From: Marinibacterium sp039179965 | GTDB lineage: Bacteria > Pseudomonadota > Alphaproteobacteria > Rhodobacterales > Rhodobacteraceae | Assembly: GCA_039179965.1 (NCBI GenBank) | Contig: JBCDEC010000029.1 | Location: 1 to 26,597 of the forward strand | Direction: 5' to 3' | DNA length: 26,597 bases | Shown: one piece after another, positions 15,296 through 22,768 of the stretch | Numbering within the stretch: position 1 is the first letter of the stretch | How the letters are laid out: each line of letters opens with the position of its first letter | Program-made: the position numbers and the translations under genes | Notes under the pieces: model-generated | The model's input: only the letters and a program-made list of their open reading frames with translations | Database searches by the model: none | Told to the model about the DNA's origin: nothing

Positions 15296-16953
15296 GCGAA
15301 TATCTTGACAGACTGAGCCCGGATGCACTGGCAGACTTGCATTTGACCCGCGAGGGATCAGGCGGCTACGCCATCAGCTGGCCTGCCGACTACAACATCT
15401 ACACCGCCACCGTGGGCCGCTATCTAGGCCCTGAGAGCCGCAACGAGCCGGCGATGATTTTCGAAGGATCCGACGGGCGGGTCACGACGCAGAGTTTTGC
15501 TGACATCGACGCCGCGGCGACCGGTCTGGCTGCGGAACTGCGGCGTCTGGGCTATGGCAAGGGGGATCCTGTAGCGCTGCATACGGGCCAGCATCCGGAT
15601 ACGGGCATTGGCCACATGGCGATTGCCAAGATCGGCGGCATTGCGGTGACCCTCTCGCAGCTTTACGGCCCTGACACACTGGCCCATGCGTTGAACGATT
15701 GTCAGGCCGGGGTGATCCTGACCAGCCGCACCGCGTGGGAGCCGCTGCGCGAAGAAGACTTTCCGCATCTGAGACATGTCCTGATGCGGGACCCCGGGCC
15801 CGGCGATCTTGATCTGGGGGCGGCGATGAACAATCCGCCACGAGATTTCACACCGGATCTGGGCGGGGCGGATGACCCGGCGCTGCTGATGTATACCTCC
15901 GGCTCGACCGGCAAACCCAAGGGGATCATGCACGGCCACCGGGTGCTGGCGGCATACACCCCCTCGATCAATCTGTTCTTTAACCTCGCGCTGGATGACG
16001 AAGACGCGGTTTTCTGGTCCCCCTCCGACTGGGCCTGGGTGGGTGGACTGCTCGACATGCTGTTTCCGGCATGGCTGGCGGGTCGACCGGTGGCCACCTC
16101 GCTGGAGCGATTCACGGCCGAGTATGCCTATGCCTTCATGAGCCGCCACAAGGTGACGCACACCTTCCTGGCTCCGACGGCCATCAAGCGGCTGGCTCAG
16201 CATTCCGATCCGCGCGGCGCGTATGACTTGTCCTTGAGGATCATCTGCACCGGAGGTGAAGCGCTGGCCGCTGAAACGCTCAGCTGGGCTGAGGATACGC
16301 TTGGCGTCACCTGCAATGAGTTTTACGGCATGACCGAGGTCAATCATCTGATCGGCAATTGCGCCGCGCTGTTCCCGCGCCGACCGGGGTCCATGGGACG
16401 GGCCTATCCTGGGCACAAGGTGCTCCTGGTCGATGGGGACGGGCAGGAGGTAGGAGATGACGAACCGGGGGAGGTTGTCACCCCCCACGCTTCGCCCACA
16501 CGGTTTCTCGGGTATTTCAACAATGCCGAAAAGACCGCTGACATGAAGCTGGGCCCGTACTGGCGTACCAATGATCTGGCCGTGCGGGATGAAGACGGGT
16601 ATTTCTGGTACAAGGGGCGGTCGGACGACCTGATCAAGTCATCGGGCTTTCGCATCGGGCCGGCTGAGATCGAAGAGTGCCTGCTGTCCCATCCCGCCGT
16701 TGCCGAGGTCGCCGTCATCGCCAAGCCCGACCCTGATCGCGGCGCCATCGTCAAAGCCGTTGTCAGCACGCGGTCTGGGTTCGATGGCGATGCCGCTCTG
16801 GCGCAATCGCTGAAAGATCATGTCAAAACCCGGTTGGCCGGCTACAAGGCACCGCGTGAGGTGACCTTCGTGGACAGCTTTGAAATGACGTCTTCGGGCA
16901 AGATCAACCGCCGTGTCCTGCGCGAGGCAGAGCAGGCGAAAACGCGCAGCTAG
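15292..16953 (+). CDS. Acyl-CoA synthetase (AMP-binding, ACS/ACSM-like)
   Basis: A 553-residue ANL-superfamily enzyme. The P-loop YTSGSTGKPKG is at 201-211, YGMTEVNH at 345-352 (T348, E349), WRTNDLA with D428, the hinge region YKGRSDDLIKSSGFRIGP at 440-457, and the C-terminal catalytic lysine K537 in SSGKINR. It activates a carboxylate with ATP to an acyl-adenylate and then to acyl-CoA. As the third gene of the module with the Cys-less thiolase and DUF35, it likely makes the CoA ester that the pair acts on. It resembles acetyl/medium-chain types, but the acyl pocket cannot be read with confidence. A sequence able to fold into a bulged hairpin follows 43 bases after the stop. Confidence 0.93.
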   Translation: MSEYLDRLSPDALADLHLTREGSGGYAISWPADYNIYTATVGRYLGPESRNEPAMIFEGSDGRVTTQSFADIDAAATGLAAELRRLGYGKGDPVALHTGQHPDTGIGHMAIAKIGGIAVTLSQLYGPDTLAHALNDCQAGVILTSRTAWEPLREEDFPHLRHVLMRDPGPGDLDLGAAMNNPPRDFTPDLGGADDPALLMYTSGSTGKPKGIMHGHRVLAAYTPSINLFFNLALDDEDAVFWSPSDWAWVGGLLDMLFPAWLAGRPVATSLERFTAEYAYAFMSRHKVTHTFLAPTAIKRLAQHSDPRGAYDLSLRIICTGGEALAAETLSWAEDTLGVTCNEFYGMTEVNHLIGNCAALFPRRPGSMGRAYPGHKVLLVDGDGQEVGDDEPGEVVTPHASPTRFLGYFNNAEKTADMKLGPYWRTNDLAVRDEDGYFWYKGRSDDLIKSSGFRIGPAEIEECLLSHPAVAEVAVIAKPDPDRGAIVKAVVSTRSGFDGDAALAQSLKDHVKTRLAGYKAPREVTFVDSFEMTSSGKINRRVLREAEQAKTRS

Positions 16954-16995
16954 GCCGTCGACAAGCCGGAGATCTGCGCACCTGAACCATCATAG

Positions 16996-17021
16996 CCCGT
17001 CTTGGTGCTTTCAAGACCGGG
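16996..17021 (+). terminator. Possible terminator hairpin after the CoA ligase gene
   Basis: CCCG-TCTTG (16996-17004) pairs with CAAGA-CGGG (17012-17021) with one bulged C at 17017 and a seven-base loop. No U-run follows (CGGCAATG), so it may be a processing or Rho-related structure instead of an intrinsic terminator. Confidence 0.3.
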
Positions 17022-17287
17022 CGGCAATGTATGGGTGGTTCGGAGAGGCGTTGAAATCCGCAGCGTATCGCTACCGGAACGTGCCGCTTGCCCGCCGGCC
17101 CGGTGGCCCCTTGCCGGGTGCAGCGAAGCCGAACAGCACCTGCCCGTCATTGCAGGGCGCGGGGGTCTTGATGGGCAAGAGACGCGCGTTTTGCCCGCCG
17201 ATGCGTGCAGTCACTCCGGTTGTAGAGTGGCAAAGCGTGTTTGTTGCGGCATGGCGCGCAGTCCGGTCACCAGAAAAAGGCGCGGGC

Positions 17288-17301
17288 TTGATCTGGATCA
17301 T
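17288..17301 (+). promoter_or_regulatory. FNR/FnrL-type box (TTGAT-N4-ATCAT)
   Basis: TTGATctggATCAT matches the FNR consensus TTGAT-N4-ATCAA in nine of ten positions. Its centre is 65 bases before the stress-protein ATG. With a usual class II position of -41.5, transcription would start near 17336; GATACC at 17323-17328 is then a fair -10 element. Oxygen-responsive activation of a universal stress gene by FnrL is known in related alphaproteobacteria. Confidence 0.6.
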
Positions 17302-17359
17302 CGCCAGCCGCTCCCGACAGGAGATACCGTGTAGCCCCAATTCGAAGGAGGGGAGTGAA

Positions 17360-17767
17360 ATGTACAACAACATCCTGGTCGCAATCGCGTTGGATCATTC
17401 GCCTGACACAGACAAGGCACTGCAGGTTGCCCGCAACCTCGCATCCGGGGATGCGCCGATCACGGCACTCCATGTCATCGAAGACATCCCGAGCTATGTT
17501 GCAATCCAGATCCCGGCCGACGTGTTGGATAAACGAAGACCGGAAGCTGAAGCGGAACTCCGCGCGAAACTCGGGGCCGCGACGAACGTCACGCCCGTTG
17601 TCGTTTGCGGTCATGCCGGTCGCACGATTGTCGATTTCGCCAAGGATCGTCACGTCGACTGCATCGTGATCCTGTCCCACAAACCCGGACTGCAGGACAT
17701 CTTTCTGGGCTCTACCGCGCAGCGGGTCGTGCGGCACGCGACGTGCTCGGTTCATGTCTTGCGATGA
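17360..17767 (+). CDS. Universal stress protein, UspF/UspG-like
   Basis: A 135-residue single-domain USP (MYNNILVAIALDHSPDTDKAL at the start). The C-terminal stretch SHKPGLQDIFLGSTAQRVV and HATCSVHVLR is of the UspF/UspG type (SHRP...LLGS) rather than the classic G-x2-G-x9-G-S loop, so nucleotide binding through GST is possible but the loop is variant. It probably helps survival under low oxygen or stasis. The ATG at 17360 is preceded by a strong AAGGAGGGGAG. The reading frame is open far upstream, but that part is not protein-like. An FNR-type box upstream suggests induction at low oxygen. Confidence 0.92.
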   Translation: MYNNILVAIALDHSPDTDKALQVARNLASGDAPITALHVIEDIPSYVAIQIPADVLDKRRPEAEAELRAKLGAATNVTPVVVCGHAGRTIVDFAKDRHVDCIVILSHKPGLQDIFLGSTAQRVVRHATCSVHVLR

Positions 17768-17844
17768 CCTTTGACATGGCCCCAGAGCTGAAGATGCGAA
17801 CCGGTCACCGTCGCGCGCCAGCCCCGCCATGGGGGCGCAGTTAG

Positions 17845-19086
17845 ATGCGAGGTCCGGCAACGGCGGAGCGAGCGCCGCAGAGTGGCGGACCAGCGCTCAG
17901 ACGCGCCCTGTCAACGCCGCTCGTTGTCCTTTATGGCCTGGGCGTGACGGTCGGCGCGGGCATCTATGTGCTCGTCGGCGCAACGGCTGCTCTGGCTGGC
18001 CCATTCGCCCCGGTGTCGTTCCTGATCGCCGCGTTTGTGGTCGGCTTTACCGCGATGTCCTACGCAGAACTCGCCTCGCGATACCCGGTCAGCGCCGGGG
18101 AAGCCGCCTATGTCGAAGCGGGGTTCAATTCAGACCGTATTGCGACCCTTGTCGGGCTGATGGTTGCCCTTTCCGGAATGGTGTCTGCGGCGGCCGTGTC
18201 CGTCGGCGCTGCCGGGTACTTGCAGGCGCTTCTTGGGGCGGACAAGGGCGTTCTGGTGGGTCTTGTCGTGGTCCTGATGGGGATCATTGCGGTCTGGGGC
18301 ATCGTGCAGTCGGTCATGATCGCGGCAATCATCACAGTGATTGAGATCGGTGGACTGTTGTTGGTCATCGCGTGGAGCCTTTTGGGCGCCGACCCCTTGG
18401 GCGTGCCGGTCTCAGCGGTGGTGCCTCCTCTGTGGGGGCCGCATTGGCTGGGCATTGGGGCCGCGTCTCTCCTGGCCTTCTTCGCTTTCGTTGGTTTCGA
18501 AGATATGGCCAATGTTGCGGAAGAAGTGAAAGATCCTTCCCGGACAATGCCACTGGCGATTGGCATTACACTCGTGGCAGCCACGCTTCTTTACATCGCG
18601 ACAACAACCTGCATCCTTCTTGCCGTGCCAGTGTCAGATCTCGCACAGTCGGAGGCGCCATTGGCCCTGGTCTTCTCAAACGCTGATGCCGGCACGCGCC
18701 GCGCGTTCAATCTGATCGCCATTGTGGCCACCATGAACGGAGTCCTCATTCAGATCATAATGGCGTCGCGGGTGCTTTATGGTCTTGCGTCGCGGGGGCA
18801 ATTGCCGCGCCAGCTTGCTTGGGTGTCGGCGCGCACGCAAACGCCGGTTGTCGCAACGATACTGGTCGCTGCCGGCGTGATGACGCTGGCTCTGCTGTTT
18901 CCGATCGATGTGCTTGCCAGTCATACCTCGCAGGTCGTGCTTTTGGTCTTTGTGCTGGTCAACATCGCTCTGCTTCTGCTCAAGTCCCGTGGCTTTGACG
19001 AACGGACGCACTTTCGCGTTCCGGCGATCGTACCGGTCCTGGGTATTGTGACGAGCGTTGCACTCTTCCTGACCTCGTTTCTTTGA
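17845..19086 (+). CDS. APC superfamily amino acid permease
   Basis: A 413-residue inner-membrane protein with 11-12 hydrophobic segments. The first membrane helix carries GLGVTVGAGIYVLVG (about 31-45), the unwound substrate-binding segment of APC transporters. FAFVGFEDMANVAEEVKDPSRTMP (about 213-236) matches the conserved TM6 region. It is 77 bases after the universal stress gene in the same direction, a pairing seen elsewhere for APC/USP genes, and could share its low-oxygen promoter, although a TTGACA at 17771-17776 may give its own start. The substrate is unknown; amino acid or amine uptake is expected. The ribosome site (GGGGG, 17831-17835) can be hidden in a short hairpin. Confidence 0.9.
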   Translation: MRGPATAERAPQSGGPALRRALSTPLVVLYGLGVTVGAGIYVLVGATAALAGPFAPVSFLIAAFVVGFTAMSYAELASRYPVSAGEAAYVEAGFNSDRIATLVGLMVALSGMVSAAAVSVGAAGYLQALLGADKGVLVGLVVVLMGIIAVWGIVQSVMIAAIITVIEIGGLLLVIAWSLLGADPLGVPVSAVVPPLWGPHWLGIGAASLLAFFAFVGFEDMANVAEEVKDPSRTMPLAIGITLVAATLLYIATTTCILLAVPVSDLAQSEAPLALVFSNADAGTRRAFNLIAIVATMNGVLIQIIMASRVLYGLASRGQLPRQLAWVSARTQTPVVATILVAAGVMTLALLFPIDVLASHTSQVVLLVFVLVNIALLLLKSRGFDERTHFRVPAIVPVLGIVTSVALFLTSFL

Positions 19087-19127
19087 AATCGAAACGACCT
19101 ATGGCCTGACCTGTCGGTTCCGAAGAA

Positions 19128-19204
19128 AACGGTGCCCGTTCTCGGGCGCAAAGTTTCTCTGGTTGCGGGCTGGCGCGCGCGTCAGCCGGGACCAACGGTG
19201 CCCG
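19128..19204. repeat. Short direct repeat AACGGTGCCCG in the convergent intergenic region
   Basis: The 11-base AACGGTGCCCG occurs at 19128-19138 and again at 19194-19204. The second copy begins another stem, GTGCCCG (19198-19204) with CGGGCAC (19224-19230), enclosing a 19-base loop. The remaining bases of the 170-base gap show nothing gene-like. Confidence 0.45.
19132..19149. terminator. Probable bidirectional terminator between convergent genes
   Basis: GTGCCCG-TTCT-CGGGCGC forms a seven-pair stem with one G-U pair. On the minus strand it is followed by CGTTTTCTTC and on the plus strand by AAAGTTTCTCT. It sits between the permease stop (19086) and the convergent peptidase stop (19258). Confidence 0.5.
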
Positions 19205-19257
19205 ACGATGGTTTTGCCGACTGCGGGCACGGCTCGGACATTCAAGAGTCGCGTTCG

Positions 19258-20982
19258 TCAGGCGGTCACGAGCGCGATATGTCGCGTGGCCTGACGCAGG
19301 GCGGACACCAATCGGTTTTGACCGCGCAGCAGTTGGTTTTGCGCAAATCCCAAAGTGTCGCTGTGCTGGTCAAGTTCCGTTGCCGTGAAGATCGTCGGCA
19401 GCGCGGGGACCGCAGCCGCCGGGTCATGGCGGAATCTGGCTTCGCGGCAGAAGTTGATCGGAACGAGGATGCGGGCCAGATCCTGTATGACAGTGTTGGC
19501 CTTGTCCTCCGGGACTTGGCCGGACTCAACGGCGGCATAGAACGCCTCCAGCGCGTCAAGCAGGACCGTGGTCGCCTCAGATGACAGCGACAGATCGAAA
19601 CGGTCGCCTGCGGCGCCCTGATACGCGGCAATTGTGTCCTGAAACTCGCGGGCCGTTGCACGCCAGTCGAACGGCAAGATGGCGGCGTTGGCGGTGCGCA
19701 AGACGGCCAGAAGATAGATCTTGATGTCGCGTTCAAGATGCCCCTTGTCGGCGATGTCGATCGTGTCGTTTTCAGTGTGCCAGGCAATGTTCGCACCGCA
19801 CCCGCCGACGGGGTAATAGCCTTTCTCTTCCCGCAGGGCATTGGGCATCGTTGAGGACAGCATAAAGTAGCTCGAAAGACCGATGTTGTTGAAGGAATAG
19901 TCGCCCGCGCGATGGGGGCGCTCACCTTCGGCGGTCTTGCCTGCGATCTCTTCAATGGCGCCCGCGATCAGATCATCGGTTTCGGACATGCGCGAGAGGT
20001 TGATGAACTCGGTCGCCCAGCGGCAACCGGGGCTGTCGCAATTCACCTGAGCCACGCAGTTTTCATCGAGGTCCAGAGCAAAGGTGTCGGCATACCAGGT
20101 GGAGCCGGCATAGCGCCCCGTGGAGTGACCGGGCCACCAGCAGATCTTGACTGTGCGGCGCAGCTTGTCGCGGTTGGCCCAGAGCGTGCGGGCCACTTCG
20201 AGCATGCAGGCGTCACCCACCGCGTTGTCGCCCACGCCCACGTCCCAGCTGTCAAGGTGGCCGTGCAGGAGAACGTATTTGTCAGGCTCGATCGCGCCGG
20301 GGATTGTCACCTCGACCAGTTTGTTGTCGAACCAGCCTTCTTCAAGCTCGGTGAAGATCGTGGCGCTGTCCCCGCGTTTGGCCATTTCGATCAGCGCCTG
20401 GCCATCGGGCTTGTTGACCGCCAGAGCCGGGATGCCGGGTTTGCGTGGCAGATCGTCGAGATCCGGAATGCCCCAGATCGTGGTGCAGATGCCCCAATGG
20501 ATGTCGACGCCCGGGTTCACCGCAATCACGCCAACCGCGCCCAAGTCTTCGAACTGCCGGACCATGACCGGGCTCGCGAACCCTTCCGAGATCACGATGG
20601 CGCCGCGTGCCTTGTCCGCCATGCCCGATGCGCCGTCGATCCGAAGATCGAAGATGTCGTCAATGTCGTCGGCGGCATTAGCGCCCAGGTAAACCAGCGG
20701 CGCGGACACGCCGTCGCGCGCAATGGCTGCAAAGGCAGGGGGCTTGGCGCGATAGGTGGTTCCGCCAGCCTGCACCCGGGCGGTGCCCGGCAGGCTCAGG
20801 TAAAGCGACGGCTCGTGCACTTTGACCGGCACCCCGTGACGGCTGAGACGCGTGGCGACCTCGTCCATGCCGCGATTGACGTCTGTGGGATGCTCCCGCT
20901 TGAAGGTCGCGAAGCTTTCAACCAAGCCCCAGGGCTCATCCATTTCCACGTGATCGAGAATGGTGGTTTCAGTATCGTTCAT
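19258..20982 (-). CDS. M28-family metallopeptidase with PA domain and altered Glu-Glu motif
   Basis: A 574-residue protein with no clear signal peptide. A PA-like insert covers about 95-225 (KARGAIVISEG, DLGAVGVIAVNPG). The M28 zinc site follows: HGHLDSW with H242/D244, GDNAVGDA with D252, NCDSPG with D316, and WHTEND with H402. The usual G-E-E motif after the helix (general base plus zinc ligand) reads PGHS at 284-287, so both Glu are replaced by His286-Ser287. The His could still bind metal, but the normal base is missing, so the activity may differ from simple aminopeptidase. The C-terminal 150 residues have an alpha-helical look, as in PSMA-like dimerisation domains. GGGGG precedes the ATG. 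It lies downstream of an IclR gene on the same strand. Confidence 0.88.
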   Translation of the reverse strand: MNDTETTILDHVEMDEPWGLVESFATFKREHPTDVNRGMDEVATRLSRHGVPVKVHEPSLYLSLPGTARVQAGGTTYRAKPPAFAAIARDGVSAPLVYLGANAADDIDDIFDLRIDGASGMADKARGAIVISEGFASPVMVRQFEDLGAVGVIAVNPGVDIHWGICTTIWGIPDLDDLPRKPGIPALAVNKPDGQALIEMAKRGDSATIFTELEEGWFDNKLVEVTIPGAIEPDKYVLLHGHLDSWDVGVGDNAVGDACMLEVARTLWANRDKLRRTVKICWWPGHSTGRYAGSTWYADTFALDLDENCVAQVNCDSPGCRWATEFINLSRMSETDDLIAGAIEEIAGKTAEGERPHRAGDYSFNNIGLSSYFMLSSTMPNALREEKGYYPVGGCGANIAWHTENDTIDIADKGHLERDIKIYLLAVLRTANAAILPFDWRATAREFQDTIAAYQGAAGDRFDLSLSSEATTVLLDALEAFYAAVESGQVPEDKANTVIQDLARILVPINFCREARFRHDPAAAVPALPTIFTATELDQHSDTLGFAQNQLLRGQNRLVSALRQATRHIALVTA

Positions 20983-21007
20983 GGCAGCCCCCTGCGTTTC
21001 TCTCAGC

Positions 21008-21020
21008 GAAACAGAGTTTC
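21008..21020. promoter_or_regulatory. GAAAC-AGA-GTTTC inverted repeat ahead of the peptidase gene
   Basis: A perfect five-base inverted repeat with a three-base centre, 26 bases upstream of the peptidase ATG, in the 96-base gap after the IclR gene. IclR-type regulators bind short palindromes of about this size, so self-control with the peptidase gene is possible. Single-site evidence only. Confidence 0.3.
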
Positions 21021-21078
21021 AATGTCAGAAAAAGGTGGCAGGCGCCGGGTGATTCGACAAGCGCGGAGCCATTTGGGC

Positions 21079-21852
21079 CTAGTTGGTCCGGGAGATCTGC
21101 AGTTTGCCGCTAATTTCAGCAGCAGCGCCCTCCACAAGGGCAAGGTAGCGGCGGCGGCGGCTTTCGTCATAACGCGCCATCGCCCCGGCGACCGAAATCG
21201 AGGCGACCACCTCCTGCGCAACATTCAGGATCGGCGCTGCGATGGAAAAGGCACCTTCATCCAGATCGTTGATCGCGATGTTGAACCCATCAGCGCGGAT
21301 TGTGTCGAGCCTGACGCGCAACTCTTCTGGATCGGTGGCCGTTGTCGGGGTAAAGCGGCGCAGGGTGGAGGAAAGGACGTCGTCGCGCACGGACTCAGGC
21401 GCGAAGGCCAAAAGCAGCATCGACCCGCCGCCGGCATGCAGCGGCCCGTAACGCCCTGCATTTGCGTAAATTCTCATGGCATGATGGCCGGCCAGTGTGG
21501 CCACGACAAGCGATTGCGTGCCTTCTCGGATCACCAGATTGATGTTTTCTGCCGTCTCTTCGCGCAGCCGCTCCATCACCGGGCGGGCAGCGGACAAAAG
21601 CATGTTCTGCGCCCCTGCCTGTTCGCCAAGCACCCCCATGCGATAGCCCAGCGAAAAGACCGCCTTGTCGCCTTCGCGCACGACGAATCCGCGCATCTCC
21701 AGGGTGGACAGCAGGCGGAACACGACGCTTTTGGTCAGTCCCAGTCGTCGGGCGAGGTCTGTCACGCCTTGCTGTGGATGTGCCGCCAGCGTTTCGAGCA
21801 GAGTGAGAGCACGGTCCACCGAAGCGATGGTGTAATCTCGTGTATCCGACAT
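21079..21852 (-). CDS. IclR family transcriptional regulator
   Basis: A 257-residue regulator. The winged helix (about 7-70) reads ASVDRALTLLETLAAHPQQ, then TDLARRLGLTKSVVFRLLSTL. The IclR effector domain (about 80-250) has the RREGTQ-like and LHAGGGSMLLLAF stretches and the closing AIN-DLDEGAFSIAAPI loop. It sits at the divergent junction with the racemase/importer operon and upstream of the peptidase on its own strand, so both are probable targets. The effector is unknown. The ATG at 21852 is the only good start. Confidence 0.93.
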   Translation of the reverse strand: MSDTRDYTIASVDRALTLLETLAAHPQQGVTDLARRLGLTKSVVFRLLSTLEMRGFVVREGDKAVFSLGYRMGVLGEQAGAQNMLLSAARPVMERLREETAENINLVIREGTQSLVVATLAGHHAMRIYANAGRYGPLHAGGGSMLLLAFAPESVRDDVLSSTLRRFTPTTATDPEELRVRLDTIRADGFNIAINDLDEGAFSIAAPILNVAQEVVASISVAGAMARYDESRRRRYLALVEGAAAEISGKLQISRTN

Positions 21853-21881
21853 GACGTGACCCTGTTCTCCTCAGCCGACGC

Positions 21882-21909
21882 TTGATTTGCCGCCTTTTTG
21901 CCTCATACT
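21882..21909 (+). promoter_or_regulatory. Candidate sigma-70-type promoter for the racemase/importer operon
   Basis: TTGATT (21882-21887) and CATACT (21904-21909) are 16 bases apart, each four of six to consensus. Transcription would start near 21916, about 48 bases before the ATG at 21964. Just after it lies GTTT (21924-21927) ... AAAC (21937-21940), a loose inverted pair that the divergent IclR protein could use. Confidence 0.35.
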
Positions 21910-21963
21910 GATTTGAGAACAACGTTTTGTCTAGTGAAACAACAGATGAAAGCGGGGGGTACC

Positions 21964-22719
21964 ATGAAGATCGCATATGTTGTGCCGGGACCAATGTCGA
22001 AAGGTCCGATGGGCTTGGCGGAAATGCAACGACGCGAGCGGCTTATGAATGGCTGGGCCTTCGCGGGGACCGAGGTCTCGGTGATTGATGTGCCGTCCGG
22101 CCCGGTCTCGATTGAATCTGCCTACGAAGAAATGCTGGCGATTCCGGCGACGCTTGAACTGATCATGCAATGTGAAAAGGACGGGTTTGACGCCGCCATC
22201 ATCGGCTGTTTCGGCGATCCGGGCCTGGAAGCGGCACGTGAACTGGTGTCCATGCCCGTCGTTGGTCCGTGCGAAAGCGCGATGCTGTTGGCGGCGGGGC
22301 TGGGCCACAAGTTCGGCGTCCTGACCATCTTTGACAATCTGATTGCCGGGCAGGAGATCCTCGCGGTGCATGCCGGTGTCCGGGCCAAGCTGGCCTCGGT
22401 CCGCGCAACGAACATTCCGGTTCTGGAGCTGATGAACGACCCGCAGGTCACAAAGTCACGTCTGATCGAAGTGGCCCGCGCCTGCGTTGACGAAGACAGG
22501 GCGGACGCCTTGCTCTTTGGCTGCATGACAATGTCGTTTCTGGATATGGGCGACGAGATCGGCGCCGAAGTGGGCGTGCCGGTGGTCAATGCCGGCCGCG
22601 CTGCGGTCAAACATGCAGAGATGCTCGTTTCCATGGGGCTGGCCCATTCCAAAAAGGCCTGGCCGACCCCGGCGAAGATGAAGGCGGGACAAACCGCCTC
22701 GGATATGCGCGTCGCGTGA
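21964..22719 (+). CDS. Asp/Glu/hydantoin racemase family protein
   Basis: A 251-residue protein. The two catalytic cysteines of cofactor-independent racemases are present and spaced as usual: C82 in IIGCFGDPGL and C187 in LFGCMTMSF. The family includes aspartate, glutamate and hydantoin racemases and maleate isomerase; the substrate cannot be told here. It is the first gene of the plus-strand operon with a Dpp/Opp-type importer and is divergent from IclR, so it may invert an imported amino acid, hydantoin or peptide-derived compound. I chose the ATG at 21964 over an upstream ATG at 21898 because the family starts with MKIAYVVPGP and GGGGGG lies just before it. Confidence 0.9.
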   Translation: MKIAYVVPGPMSKGPMGLAEMQRRERLMNGWAFAGTEVSVIDVPSGPVSIESAYEEMLAIPATLELIMQCEKDGFDAAIIGCFGDPGLEAARELVSMPVVGPCESAMLLAAGLGHKFGVLTIFDNLIAGQEILAVHAGVRAKLASVRATNIPVLELMNDPQVTKSRLIEVARACVDEDRADALLFGCMTMSFLDMGDEIGAEVGVPVVNAGRAAVKHAEMLVSMGLAHSKKAWPTPAKMKAGQTASDMRVA

Positions 22720-22768
22720 CAGACGCATCCCCGCGCATGCCATTTGGACACCAACAGGAGAAAACGGA

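Larger units (their letters stand above)
16954..17359. other. Non-coding stretch between CoA ligase and universal stress gene
   Basis: About 400 bases without a convincing gene. Open frames exist on both strands, but none has a ribosome site plus recognisable protein features; the plus frame simply runs on into the stress-protein gene. It holds a bulged hairpin (16996-17021) near the left end and an FNR-type box (17288-17301) near the right end. I see no tRNA-like, riboswitch-like or repeat structure that I can name. Confidence 0.55.

Noticed and set aside
16913..17359. Upstream extension of the stress-protein frame and a minus frame at 17071-17373
   Set aside because: The real start at 17360 has a strong ribosome site; neither extension nor minus frame resembles a protein, and an FNR-type box lies within.
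17771..17776. TTGACA as a separate promoter for the APC permease
   Set aside because: The -35 match is perfect, but no reasonable -10 element lies 15-19 bases downstream; kept only as a remark.
17821..17836. GCCCC/GGGGC hairpin covering the permease ribosome site
   Set aside because: Only five pairs, and such GC hairpins are common in this DNA; not strong enough to list as a regulatory element.
19912..21885. 657-residue plus-strand open frame opposite the M28 and IclR genes
   Set aside because: It spans two well-supported minus-strand genes and their gap; its composition is typical of an antisense frame in GC-rich DNA.
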